Below are positions 1 through 5,941 of a stretch of DNA of 5,941 bases, piece after piece. The DNA is from Gammaproteobacteria bacterium (GTDB lineage: Bacteria > Pseudomonadota > Gammaproteobacteria > Chromatiales > Sedimenticolaceae). The translations under genes and the position numbers were made by a program. The notes under the pieces were generated by a model, which ran no database searches, was not told where the DNA came from, and worked only from the letters and a program-made list of their open reading frames with translations. The stretch's first letter is position 1. Each line of letters begins with the position of its first letter. Where the stretch lies: contig JAGRHB010000131.1 in NCBI GenBank assembly GCA_020445245.1, positions 1-5,941 on the forward strand, written 5' to 3'.

Positions 1-318
1 ATCCGTGCCTTCGGGGAACTCCAGGTTGATCAGGCTCAGGCCCTGGCTGGACGTCGACGTCATCTTGTCGAGGCCGTCGGTGGTGCGCAGTGTCTGCTCC
101 AGCGGCACGGTGATCGAACGCTCGACGTCTTCGGCCGAGGCCCCCGACCAGACAGTCCGGACGCTGACCACCTCGACCTCGAAATTGGGGAAGAACTGAA
201 CATTCAGATTCGCCAGTCCCCAGGCCCCCGCCAGCAGCATGACCACCATCAGCAGATTGGCGGCCACCTTGTGCTGGGCGAAGATCCCGACGAAATCGTT
301 GCGATGCGCGAACGCCAC
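1..318 (-). CDS. RND efflux permease, N-terminal fragment (cut by window edge)
   Basis: Inner-membrane pump subunit of the RND superfamily, which uses the proton gradient to export substrates through a periplasmic adaptor and an outer-membrane channel. Only the first 106 codons are present; such permeases usually exceed 1000 residues. Translation from the GTG at 318 gives a short cytoplasmic lead, then TM1 at about residues 18-36 (core VAANLLMVVMLLAG), then the start of the porter domain with QFFPNFEVE (41-49), WSGASAEDVE (57-66) and PLEQTL (72-77), all typical of the HAE-type family. The start is well bounded: an in-frame TGA, the stop of the adaptor gene, lies one codon upstream, so only GTG 318 keeps the whole conserved N-terminus. 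A GTGAGG-like ribosome site lies inside the end of the adaptor gene. The 3-base gap implies translational coupling. Substrate cannot be told from this fragment. Confidence 0.9.
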   Translation of the reverse strand, partial: MAFAHRNDFVGIFAQHKVAANLLMVVMLLAGAWGLANLNVQFFPNFEVEVVSVRTVWSGASAEDVERSITVPLEQTLRTTDGLDKMTSTSSQGLSLINLEFPEGTD

Positions 319-321
319 GCC

Positions 322-1596
322 TCAGCCCTCACCGGCCACGCGCACCAGCAGGCCATCCAGGGCCGCCGGAAGCTGTGTGGTCACGACCCTTGCCCCATCG
401 GGCAGATCGACGGCACGCACCAGTACCCGGATATCGCCGTCGGGGTCACGCCACTCGCCGACACGTTCGACACGCTGCGGTCGCATCCGGCTCTGCTCAT
501 CGATCGTGTAGATCCTGTCGGTGCCATACAGGGCCTCGTGCGGCAACGCAACCAGGCCGCCGGTTTCGGGCAATGCCAGTTCGAGGCGCACGAACCGCCC
601 CTGGCTGACCTCGTCCGCACCGGTCGTGACGGTGAACAGACCATCGACCCCGCCAGTGCCGCTGGTCGCCTCACCCGCCAAGCTGCGCAGTTCACCGCTG
701 ATTGAGACCCCGTCTATTTCGCCATGTACGATCAGCGGCTCACCGGCCGCGCGCGCGGCACGGACCACCGGCAGATGCCGTGCCGGCAACTGTGCACGCA
801 GCACCAGCGCATCGGTATCGAACAGGTCGACCAGTGGATCACCGACCCGCGTGCGCCGACCCGGCGACACCATGACCTCGACGATCCGACCGTTGAAAGG
901 CGCCCGCACCTCGCAGCGCTCGACCTCCAGTATCGCCTGGTCGCGCAACGCCGCCGCCCTTGCCAGAACGCCCTCGACCTCGGCCAGGCGAGACGGGTGC
1001 TCGTCGACCGCCTGCTGCCGTGCCGACAGTGCGATCGCCTGCTTTTCCGCCGCCTGACGGGCGGTGTCGAGTTGTGACTGTGCACCGACTTTCTTGGTGA
1101 CCAGGTCCTGCAGTCGCGCCACTTCACCGCGGGTCAGCGCCAACAGCTGACGCTCGCGCGGCAGGGTCTCGAGATTCGCTTCGTGACGCAGCTGCTCGGC
1201 TGCGATCCGCGCCTCTGCCTGGCGCAGTTCCGCCTCCCGCTGCAGCAGTTGCAGGCGGGCATCGCGATCGTCCAGGCGCACCAGCACCTGCCCTTTGGCG
1301 ACACGGTCGCCCTCGACCACCGCGACCTCCCGGACATCTGCGGCGACACCGGCAGTCAGCTGGCTGGACCACAGCGACTCGATGCGGCCATAAAGGGTCA
1401 CGCCGGGCCGGTAACGCCGAGCAGCGACGGTTTCGGCCGCCACCAGCCAGGCACGCTCGGCGACTGTCACCGGTTTGGGCTTCGGTTTGCTGGCGATCAA
1501 TGCGGCGGCCGCCGCGCCGGCCAACAGCAGGATCAGCGGCGGCAACCACCAGCGGGGTCGGCGTGCCTTTTGCTGCACGTGTTTATCTTCGATCAT
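322..1596 (-). CDS. RND efflux membrane-fusion protein (periplasmic adaptor, HlyD/AcrA-like)
   Basis: Periplasmic adaptor of 424 residues that would join the inner-membrane RND permease encoded just downstream to an outer-membrane channel of the TolC type. Order seen: basic cytoplasmic tail 1-15, single membrane anchor about 16-35 (WWLPPLILLLAG then an alanine-rich run), first lipoyl half about 88-111 (VREVAVVEGDRVAKGQVLV), a long alpha-helical hairpin about 112-224 rich in Glu, Arg, Gln, Ala and Leu, second lipoyl half about 228-260 starting with RAPFNGRI (231-238), then beta-barrel and membrane-proximal domains to the C-terminus. There is no lipobox Cys, so it is anchored by the N-terminal helix and not as a lipoprotein. 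Length is normal for the family. The ATG at 1596 is preceded by only a weak purine-rich stretch (CCAAGA). It starts 43 bases after the lpxD stop, and its stop is followed after one codon by the permease GTG. The transported substrate is unknown. Confidence 0.92.
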   Translation of the reverse strand: MIEDKHVQQKARRPRWWLPPLILLLAGAAAAALIASKPKPKPVTVAERAWLVAAETVAARRYRPGVTLYGRIESLWSSQLTAGVAADVREVAVVEGDRVAKGQVLVRLDDRDARLQLLQREAELRQAEARIAAEQLRHEANLETLPRERQLLALTRGEVARLQDLVTKKVGAQSQLDTARQAAEKQAIALSARQQAVDEHPSRLAEVEGVLARAAALRDQAILEVERCEVRAPFNGRIVEVMVSPGRRTRVGDPLVDLFDTDALVLRAQLPARHLPVVRAARAAGEPLIVHGEIDGVSISGELRSLAGEATSGTGGVDGLFTVTTGADEVSQGRFVRLELALPETGGLVALPHEALYGTDRIYTIDEQSRMRPQRVERVGEWRDPDGDIRVLVRAVDLPDGARVVTTQLPAALDGLLVRVAGEG

Positions 1597-1639
1597 TCTT
1601 GGTTCGGGAGACTGTTTACGGATAGAGGGATGCGCCGGC

Positions 1640-2695
1640 TCATTTTGCCTGCTGCCCCTCGAGCAAGGCGATGCGATCGCGCAATGCCTGCAGTTCTTTC
1701 TCCTGGCGGCGAACCGCCTTTAACAGCTCCGGCAGTTTTCCCAGTGCCGCCTGTTCACGCATCACCCGTCCCATCGGTCTCGCCGGCGTGCCCCAGACCT
1801 TCTCCCCGGCCGCCAGGTTGCCGATGACGCCGCTTTGCGCGCCGATCTGTACACCATCGCCGATCTCGACGTGATCGGCGATGCCCGCCTGGCCACCGGC
1901 GACCACGCCGTTGCCCAGCCGGCTGCTGCCGGCGACTGCCACCTGTCCGGTCAGCAGCACGTGCTGGCCGATCTGGTTGTTGTGTGCGATATGCACAAGG
2001 TTGTCGAATTTGCTGCCGCGTCCGATGCGGGTCTCGCCCAGGGTCGCGCGATCGATACAGGTGTTGGCGCCGATCTCGACGTCGTCCTCAATCACGACGA
2101 TACCGAGCTGGGGGATCTTGTGGTGGTGATCGCCCATCCAGTGAAAACCGTAACCGTCAGAGCCGAGCACGACTCCCGGGTGCAGAATACAGCGGTCGCC
2201 GACCACTGTGCCGTCCAACAGCACTGCGTTCGGCCCTATGTCACAGTCGGCACCGATCCTTACCCCGCGCCCGATGAACACACCGGCGCGGACCTGGCTG
2301 CGCGGACCCAAGCTGACGCCGGATTCGAGGACCGCGAGCGGCCCGACACCCGCGTCCGCAGCGATCTCGACGTCATCGGCGACCATCGCACTGACATGCA
2401 CACCACTGAAGCGCTCATCGCGACGAAACAGTTCCATCGCCCGCACGAATCCGACCTTGGGGTTCTTCACCCGCAGCAGGTTGCAGTCCGCAATCGCCGG
2501 GAAGTCTTCACCGACGATCACACCGGCAGCGTTGCTGCCCCTGACCTTGTCCACCAGCCCGGGCGATTCCGCGTAGCACAGCTCCCCGGGCCCTGCCGTA
2601 TCGAGCGGCGCCATACCGCGTACCGCACGTTCCGCCAGGCCCTCGAGGCTGGCCCCGATCTCGCGCGCGATCTCACCAAGAGTGTGGGCAATCAT
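1640..2695 (-). CDS. lpxD: UDP-3-O-acylglucosamine N-acyltransferase (LpxD)
   Basis: Third step of lipid A synthesis: transfers a 3-hydroxyacyl chain from acyl-carrier protein to the 2-amino group of UDP-3-O-acylglucosamine in the cytoplasm. The 351-residue product (E. coli LpxD has 341) shows an N-terminal uridine-binding domain about 1-100, a left-handed beta helix of hexapeptide repeats about 102-293 (for example the IGADCDIGPNAVL type turns), and a helical, coiled-coil-like tail about 313-348. The expected active-site histidine is present in HIAHN (His238, matching E. coli His239), and a second conserved histidine lies in GIADHVEIGDG (His275). GSDGYGF (178-184) is the usual LpxD signature. 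All key residues are intact, so it should be active. ATG 2695 is the only sensible start; no ATG, GTG or TTG lies in frame between it and the MFS stop region, and its ribosome site is weak. It lies 14 bases after the MFS gene rather than beside bamA, fabZ and lpxA, so a second lpxD copy elsewhere is possible. Confidence 0.95.
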   Translation of the reverse strand: MIAHTLGEIAREIGASLEGLAERAVRGMAPLDTAGPGELCYAESPGLVDKVRGSNAAGVIVGEDFPAIADCNLLRVKNPKVGFVRAMELFRRDERFSGVHVSAMVADDVEIAADAGVGPLAVLESGVSLGPRSQVRAGVFIGRGVRIGADCDIGPNAVLLDGTVVGDRCILHPGVVLGSDGYGFHWMGDHHHKIPQLGIVVIEDDVEIGANTCIDRATLGETRIGRGSKFDNLVHIAHNNQIGQHVLLTGQVAVAGSSRLGNGVVAGGQAGIADHVEIGDGVQIGAQSGVIGNLAAGEKVWGTPARPMGRVMREQAALGKLPELLKAVRRQEKELQALRDRIALLEGQQAK

Positions 2696-2709
2696 TTCAA
2701 TGCATCCAT

Positions 2710-3849
2710 CTAGTAATCATGGTGTTTGTCTATCCAGCGCCAGGCGACAAAGGCCCCCAGCAGGGCGATTCCGCCGGCCGCGCCGTAGGTCATCGCCGGC
2801 CCCAGTCCCTGCCAGGCATAACCGCTCGCCAGACTGCCCACGGCACCACCGGCACCGAAACTCACACTACTGTACAGCGCCTGGCCCCTGCCCTTGTGGC
2901 GACCGCGGAAGTAATGATGCACCAGGTGGATGCCCGCCGCATGGAAGGTTCCGAAGGTGGCCGCATGCAGCAGCTGCGCAAACAGCAACATCGGCAGTGA
3001 CTCGGCCAGGTTGCCAATCACCAGCCAACGCACGCCGGCCAGCACCAGGCTGGCGATAAGCACCCGCCGCGCACCGAAGGTATCGAGCAGTCGATGCATC
3101 ACCATGAACAAACCCACCTCGGCCAGTACACCCAGCGCCCACAACTGGCCGATGAGCGTCTCGCTGTAGCCGTGGTCCTGCATGAAGATCGAGTAAAAGG
3201 CGTAGTAAGGGCCGTGGCTCACCTGCATCAGAAACACCGCGACGAAGAACCCGATGATCGCAGGCCGTTTCAGGATGGTGGCCAGCGACGGCTGGTCCTG
3301 TGGATGCGGTTCCGGATCCGGATCGCGCACCAGCAGCGTGCTCAACCAGATTGCGGCAAAGATCAGGAGCACCGACGGCAGGATCACCTCCGGGCCCCGA
3401 TGCTCGACCAGCACGCCGAGGATGACGACAGTCGCGATAAAACCGATGGAGCCCCAGACGCGGATACGCGCATATCGCGCTACCCGCTCTTTCAGGTAGG
3501 TAAAGGTAATGACCTCGAACTGTGGCAGCGAGGCATTCCAGAAGAAACTGTAGAGGGTCATTACCAGGGCGATCGCCCAGAAGCCCTCGACCACAAACAT
3601 CGCACTGAAGACCAGCACCGAAACCAGCGAGGCCATGCGCACGATCTGCATCCGGTGTCCCAGGTGATCGCCCAGCCAGCCCCAGATGTTCGGTGCGACG
3701 ATCTTGGTCGCCATCAGGATCGCCATCAGTTCGCCGATAGCGACCGCGTCGAACCCGCGCGCCCGCAGAAACAACCCCCAATAGGGAACCAGCGCTCCAA
3801 GCAGCGCGAAGTAGAACAGGTAGAAGGCAGAAAGGCGCCAATACGGCAT
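2710..3849 (-). CDS. MFS transporter, HcaT/LacY-like (MFS_1_like family)
   Basis: Inner-membrane carrier of 379 residues, the same length as E. coli HcaT as I recall it, with about twelve hydrophobic segments. Visible marks: a first helix with PYWGLFLRARG (22-32), a motif-A-like loop GWLGDHLGHRM (57-67) between TM2 and TM3, RVWGSIGFI (130-138) at TM5, which HcaT and LacY relatives share, a charged Pro/Asp-rich central loop about 175-192 joining the two six-helix halves, LWALGVLAEVGLF (236-248), and LLHAATFGTFHAAGIH (293-308) followed by a histidine-rich loop to about 319. These match HcaT by memory of that sequence. HcaT is named for 3-phenylpropionate, but no aromatic catabolic genes are here, so the substrate should be treated as unknown. 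The gene follows aroC by 59 bases and precedes lpxD by 14. I recall a similar aroC-MFS pairing in Pseudomonas aeruginosa (PA1681-PA1682). ATG 3849 fits the N-terminus; its ribosome site is weak. Confidence 0.88.
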   Translation of the reverse strand: MPYWRLSAFYLFYFALLGALVPYWGLFLRARGFDAVAIGELMAILMATKIVAPNIWGWLGDHLGHRMQIVRMASLVSVLVFSAMFVVEGFWAIALVMTLYSFFWNASLPQFEVITFTYLKERVARYARIRVWGSIGFIATVVILGVLVEHRGPEVILPSVLLIFAAIWLSTLLVRDPDPEPHPQDQPSLATILKRPAIIGFFVAVFLMQVSHGPYYAFYSIFMQDHGYSETLIGQLWALGVLAEVGLFMVMHRLLDTFGARRVLIASLVLAGVRWLVIGNLAESLPMLLFAQLLHAATFGTFHAAGIHLVHHYFRGRHKGRGQALYSSVSFGAGGAVGSLASGYAWQGLGPAMTYGAAGGIALLGAFVAWRWIDKHHDY

Positions 3850-3908
3850 GTCAGGTCGCCCCGCAGGATTGCGGCTGTGCGGGCCCTTCGGTAGCCACGG
3901 GACCTGCC
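3850..3908 (-). repeat. Inverted repeats in the aroC-MFS gap
   Basis: The 59-base spacer holds a 6-bp inverted repeat at its two ends (CAGGTC at 3852-3857 and GACCTG at 3901-3906) enclosing smaller, competing hairpins. CCGCA at 3861-3865 pairs with TGCGG at 3870-3874 over a 4-base loop, and CCCGCA at 3860-3865 can instead pair with TGCGGG at 3878-3883. The inner hairpin sits about 11 bases before the MFS start in the transcript. There is no following U-run, so it does not look like a Rho-independent terminator. It could affect translation of the MFS gene or mRNA stability, but in GC-rich DNA stems this short can arise by chance. Confidence 0.35.
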
Positions 3909-5012
3909 TCAGCTGCCGGGCGCGGCGGGGATCACCGGGGTGCTGGACCTGACGTCGGCATTCTGACCACGATGCCGCAGGGCGTGATCGAGCAACACGA
4001 CCGCCAGCATCGCCTCGGCGATCGGAGTTGCCCGGATACCGACACAGGGGTCGTGCCGGCCCTTGGTGATGACGTCTGTCGCATGGCCCTCGACATCCAC
4101 GGTCTGGCCGCCGAGACGGATACTGGAGGTCGGCTTGAATGCGACGCGCGCGACAACGTCCTGGCCGCTCGAGATACCGCCGAGGATGCCACCGGCGTTG
4201 TTCGACAGGAACCCTTCAGGAGTCATCTGGTCACGGTGCTGCGTGCCCTTCTGCGCGACGCAGGCAAACCCGGCGCCAATCTCGACACCCTTGGCGGCAT
4301 TGATGCTCATCAGCGCATGGGCGATATCGGCGTCCAGGCGGTCGAATATCGGTTCACCCCAGCCCGGTGGCACACCGGTCGCCACGACCGACACCTCAGC
4401 ACCCACCGAATCCCCCGATTTACGCAGATCGTCCATGTACTGCTCGAGTTCGGCGACCTGCCCCGCATCCGGCCAGAAAAACGGGTTGGACTCGACCGGA
4501 TCCCAGGAAAAACTGTCCGGCCTGATCGGCCCGAGTGCCGACAGGTATCCGCGTACCTCGACGCCGAAGCGCTCGCGCAGATACTTCTTGGCAATCGCGC
4601 CGGCAGCGACCCGCATCGCCGTCTCCCGGGCCGACGAACGACCCCCGCCGCGGTGATCCCGGATGCCGTATTTCTGGTTGTAGGTGTAGTCCGCGTGGCC
4701 CGGCCGGAACTTCTGCGCAATCTCGCCGTAGTCCTTGGAGCGCTGGTCCTGGTTGAAGATCACCAGCCCGATCGGCGTCCCCGTGGTCTTGCCCTCGAAC
4801 ACGCCGGACAGTATCTGTACCTGGTCGGGTTCGCGGCGCTGGGTGGTGTGGCGCGACGTGCCCGGACGACGGCGGTCCAGGTCGGGCTGGATATCCGCCT
4901 CGGACAGCGCCATGCCCGGTGGGCAGCCGTCGACGATGCAACCGATCGCAATCCCGTGGCTTTCGCCGAACGAGGTCACGGTGAAGAGTTTTCCGATGGT
5001 GTTTCCTGACAT
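3909..5012 (-). CDS. aroC: Chorismate synthase
   Basis: Last step of the shikimate pathway: anti-1,4-elimination of phosphate from 5-enolpyruvylshikimate-3-phosphate to chorismate, needing reduced FMN, in the cytoplasm. The start is placed at ATG 5012, giving 367 residues (E. coli AroC has 361) beginning [20 protein letters not shown], the near-universal N-terminus; the open frame continues upstream to 5144, but those 44 residues have no family likeness. Signatures seen: GESHG with His19, DGCPPGM (28-34), [10 protein letters not shown] with the active-site His106, [11 protein letters not shown] (121-131), SGDSVGAEV (199-207), [13 protein letters not shown] and the C-terminal [17 protein letters not shown]. 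All catalytic motifs are intact, and the length fits a bacterial monofunctional-type enzyme that relies on outside FMN reduction. The ribosome site before 5012 is weak. It is the first gene of the minus-strand run and has a leader of up to about 140 bases. Confidence 0.97.
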   Translation of the reverse strand: MSGNTIGKLFTVTSFGESHGIAIGCIVDGCPPGMALSEADIQPDLDRRRPGTSRHTTQRREPDQVQILSGVFEGKTTGTPIGLVIFNQDQRSKDYGEIAQKFRPGHADYTYNQKYGIRDHRGGGRSSARETAMRVAAGAIAKKYLRERFGVEVRGYLSALGPIRPDSFSWDPVESNPFFWPDAGQVAELEQYMDDLRKSGDSVGAEVSVVATGVPPGWGEPIFDRLDADIAHALMSINAAKGVEIGAGFACVAQKGTQHRDQMTPEGFLSNNAGGILGGISSGQDVVARVAFKPTSSIRLGGQTVDVEGHATDVITKGRHDPCVGIRATPIAEAMLAVVLLDHALRHRGQNADVRSSTPVIPAAPGS

Positions 5013-5161
5013 GGCCGCTATTCTAACTGCCGGCCCGCCGTGCGCCCACGCCCACCGGGAGAAAAATTCCACTGCCCTTGCCCGAATGGCAAACACGGTC
5101 CCGAGAGGCGACGGCAGACCGCCGGCCGCCGGCGCCCGCCGCAAAACTGTGAGTCAGGTCG

Positions 5162-5189
5162 ACAATATTGATACCCTGCCCAGCGTCAA
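5162..5189 (-). promoter_or_regulatory. Candidate sigma-70 type promoter for aroC and downstream genes
   Basis: On the minus strand TTGACG (5189-5184) and TATTGT (5167-5162) are separated by 16 bases, matching 5 of 6 and 4 of 6 consensus positions. It lies in the only AT-rich part of the intergenic region and points toward aroC. A start near 5155 would give a leader of roughly 143 bases. The palindrome CAATATTG (5163-5170) overlaps the -10 element and could be an operator, but this is inference from position alone. A nearer -10-like TAGAAT at 5025-5020 has no matching -35 element. Confidence 0.4.
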
Positions 5190-5210
5190 TTGGAGATATT
5201 CCGGTTTTTT

Positions 5211-5236
5211 GCCCCGACGGCACCGCGGGTCGGGGC
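5211..5236. other. Perfect 8-bp hairpin with 10-base loop upstream of the glycosyltransferase gene
   Basis: GCCCCGAC (5211-5218) and GTCGGGGC (5229-5236) are exact reverse complements around a 10-base loop. A run of six T lies immediately before the stem on the plus strand (5205-5210), and the complementary A-run follows it on the minus strand. That is the wrong side for an intrinsic terminator in either direction. An alternative pairing lets TTTGCC (5208-5213) reach GGCAAA (5237-5242) with a 3-base bulge, lengthening the stem. It could be a leader-RNA structure of the plus-strand gene, or a DNA element; no role can be assigned. Confidence 0.5.
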
Positions 5237-5301
5237 GGCAAACGCCAGACCAACGATGCACACCTCGTGTTCCCTACAGTCCAGCATCTGCAGCAAGACC
5301 G

Positions 5302-5941
5302 ATGACTGAGCCATCGCCATCCCGGTCAAAGCTGGCAGTGCTGCTTGCCACCACCTCCTATCCGCTCGACAGTGCGGACTGGAAAGCGCGCTTTATCTAT
5401 GACCTTGCTGCGGCGATCGACCGGACCGGCGAAGTTCAGGTCCAGCTGTGGGGCCCACCCGGTCATCTTCCCGGTGACGTAAGCAGCGCCAATTCACGCG
5501 GCGACACCGCCTGGCTGCACCAGATGGCCGGCGAAGGCGGCATCGCCCACCTGCTGCGGACCCGACCGGCAACCGGCCTGATCCAGGCGCGCGGCATACT
5601 CGCGCGCCTGCGCGAGGCCTGTGCGCGCAACCGCGCGGATATCTATCATGTCAACTGGCTGCAACTCGCGCTCGGCCTGCCGGACGATGGCCGCCCGCTG
5701 TACGTCGCCGTCCTCGGCAGTGATTTCGGCCTGCTGCGCCTGCCTGGCATGGGACGCCTGCTGCGCCGAAAGTTCAGCACCCGGCCAACCGTACTGGCAC
5801 CCAATGCCGGCTGGATGCAGGCCCGATTGACCGAACTGTTCGGCGATGTCGCAGAGATCCGCCCCAACCCGTTCGGCGTCACCCCGGCATGGTTCGACAT
5901 GCGACGTCAGATCGGTGAGCCGCGCGAATGGCTGGTGGTCA
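5302..5941 (+). CDS. Probable GT-B glycosyltransferase, N-terminal part (cut by window edge)
   Basis: The plus-strand frame from ATG 5302 stays open to the window end, giving 213 codons with no stop. The product resembles the N-terminal acceptor-binding Rossmann domain of GT-B fold glycosyltransferases, loosely GT4-like. A hydrophobic first strand LAVLLATTSYP (11-21) is followed by a stretch with DWKARFIYDLAAAI (26-39), which matches the usual first helix. RADIYHVNWLQ (111-121) resembles the DVVHVH element, and VAVLGSDFG (135-143) resembles the xHGSD strand and loop. APNAGWMQARL (166-176) resembles the strand where such enzymes carry a Ser/Ala-x-Ser/Asn, and IRPNPFGVTPAWF (186-198) resembles the V-P-N-G-V-D-x-x-x-F linker into the nucleotide-sugar domain. 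The sugar-donor domain lies beyond the edge, so donor and acceptor are unknown. There is no signal peptide, so it is likely cytoplasmic and may act at the membrane face. The ribosome site is weak (AAGA). No other start lies in frame for at least 50 bases upstream. Confidence 0.72.
   Translation, partial: MTEPSPSRSKLAVLLATTSYPLDSADWKARFIYDLAAAIDRTGEVQVQLWGPPGHLPGDVSSANSRGDTAWLHQMAGEGGIAHLLRTRPATGLIQARGILARLREACARNRADIYHVNWLQLALGLPDDGRPLYVAVLGSDFGLLRLPGMGRLLRRKFSTRPTVLAPNAGWMQARLTELFGDVAEIRPNPFGVTPAWFDMRRQIGEPREWLVV

Larger units (their letters stand above)
5013..5301. other. Divergent intergenic region between aroC and the glycosyltransferase gene
   Basis: This 289-base stretch has no credible gene. 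The half next to aroC (5013-5150) is very GC-rich, with a short GC-only repeat (GCCGGC at 5121-5126 and again at 5128-5133) and a small stem TTGCC/GGCAA at 5078-5082 and 5088-5092; it would form the aroC leader. From about 5144 to 5210 the base composition turns clearly AT-richer, with palindromes CAATATTG (5163-5170) and CAATTG (5187-5192) and a T-run at 5205-5210. A strong hairpin follows at 5211-5236. The remainder to 5301 shows no clear plus-strand promoter that I can defend. An open minus-strand frame here (5253-5023) has no family likeness and overlaps the promoter-like sequences. Confidence 0.7.

Noticed and set aside
1597..1639. Promoter or terminator between lpxD and the adaptor gene
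   Set aside because: The 43 bases show no stem followed by a T-run and no convincing -35/-10 pair.
1835..2713. Plus-strand open frame of 292 codons opposite lpxD
   Set aside because: It mirrors the lpxD hexapeptide repeats in antisense (Asp/Val/Ala-rich) and shows no family signature.
3094..3894. Plus-strand open frame of 266 codons opposite the MFS gene
   Set aside because: The product is rich in Arg, His, Gln and Asp with no hydrophobic core, as expected for the reverse reading of membrane-protein codons.
3972..5009. Plus-strand open frame of 345 codons opposite aroC
   Set aside because: It lies fully antisense to an unmistakable aroC, its product has no recognisable fold, and long antisense frames are expected from GC-rich third positions.
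5061..5092. Possible attenuator in the aroC leader (small TTGCC/GGCAA stem followed by a T-run on the minus strand)
   Set aside because: The stem is only 5 bp and the T-run starts well beyond it, so it does not fit an intrinsic terminator; no leader peptide rich in aromatic codons was seen.
5013..5144. 44-residue N-terminal extension of AroC from an upstream ATG
   Set aside because: Chorismate synthases start at the MSGNTIGxLF segment; the extension is Ala/Arg-rich, shows no targeting signal I recognise, and is better read as leader.
5023..5253. Minus-strand open frame of 76 codons upstream of aroC
   Set aside because: It overlaps the promoter-like island and leader, has no family likeness, and no clear ribosome site was seen.
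5621..5900. Small open frames on both strands inside the glycosyltransferase gene
   Set aside because: They overlap a continuous plus-strand coding frame with recognisable GT-B elements and have no features of their own.

Overview
The window reads as chromosomal DNA of a GC-rich Gram-negative bacterium, most likely a gammaproteobacterium. The Gram-negative call rests on an LpxD lipid A enzyme and on an RND pump with its periplasmic adaptor. The finer placement is inference from gene content and base composition; there is no rRNA or other marker to fix it.

Layout: five genes lie head to tail on the minus strand. In transcription order they are aroC (chorismate synthase, 5012-3909), an HcaT-like MFS transporter (3849-2710), lpxD (2695-1640), a membrane-fusion protein (1596-322) and the first 106 codons of an RND permease (318-1, running off the left edge). 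The gaps are 59, 14, 43 and 3 bases, and no clear terminator separates the genes, so one transcript from upstream of aroC is plausible. A 289-base non-coding region (5013-5301) separates aroC from a divergent plus-strand gene, the N-terminal 213 codons of a probable GT-B glycosyltransferase that runs off the right edge. This region has an AT-rich island with a candidate minus-strand promoter, two short palindromes and a perfect 8-bp hairpin.

How the genes fit together: aroC makes chorismate, the branch point for aromatic amino acids, folate and quinones. The MFS protein is an inner-membrane carrier of unknown substrate. LpxD adds the N-linked acyl chain to the lipid A precursor, and the adaptor and RND permease form the inner part of a tripartite efflux pump that would need an outer-membrane factor encoded elsewhere. 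The glycosyltransferase may act on a surface polysaccharide. The right-hand genes are ordinary housekeeping and envelope functions. The least usual point is lpxD standing outside its common bamA-skp-lpxD-fabZ-lpxA setting. I see no mobile element, CRISPR array, tRNA, rRNA or clearly new system. The many long open frames opposite the real genes are by-products of GC-rich codon use.
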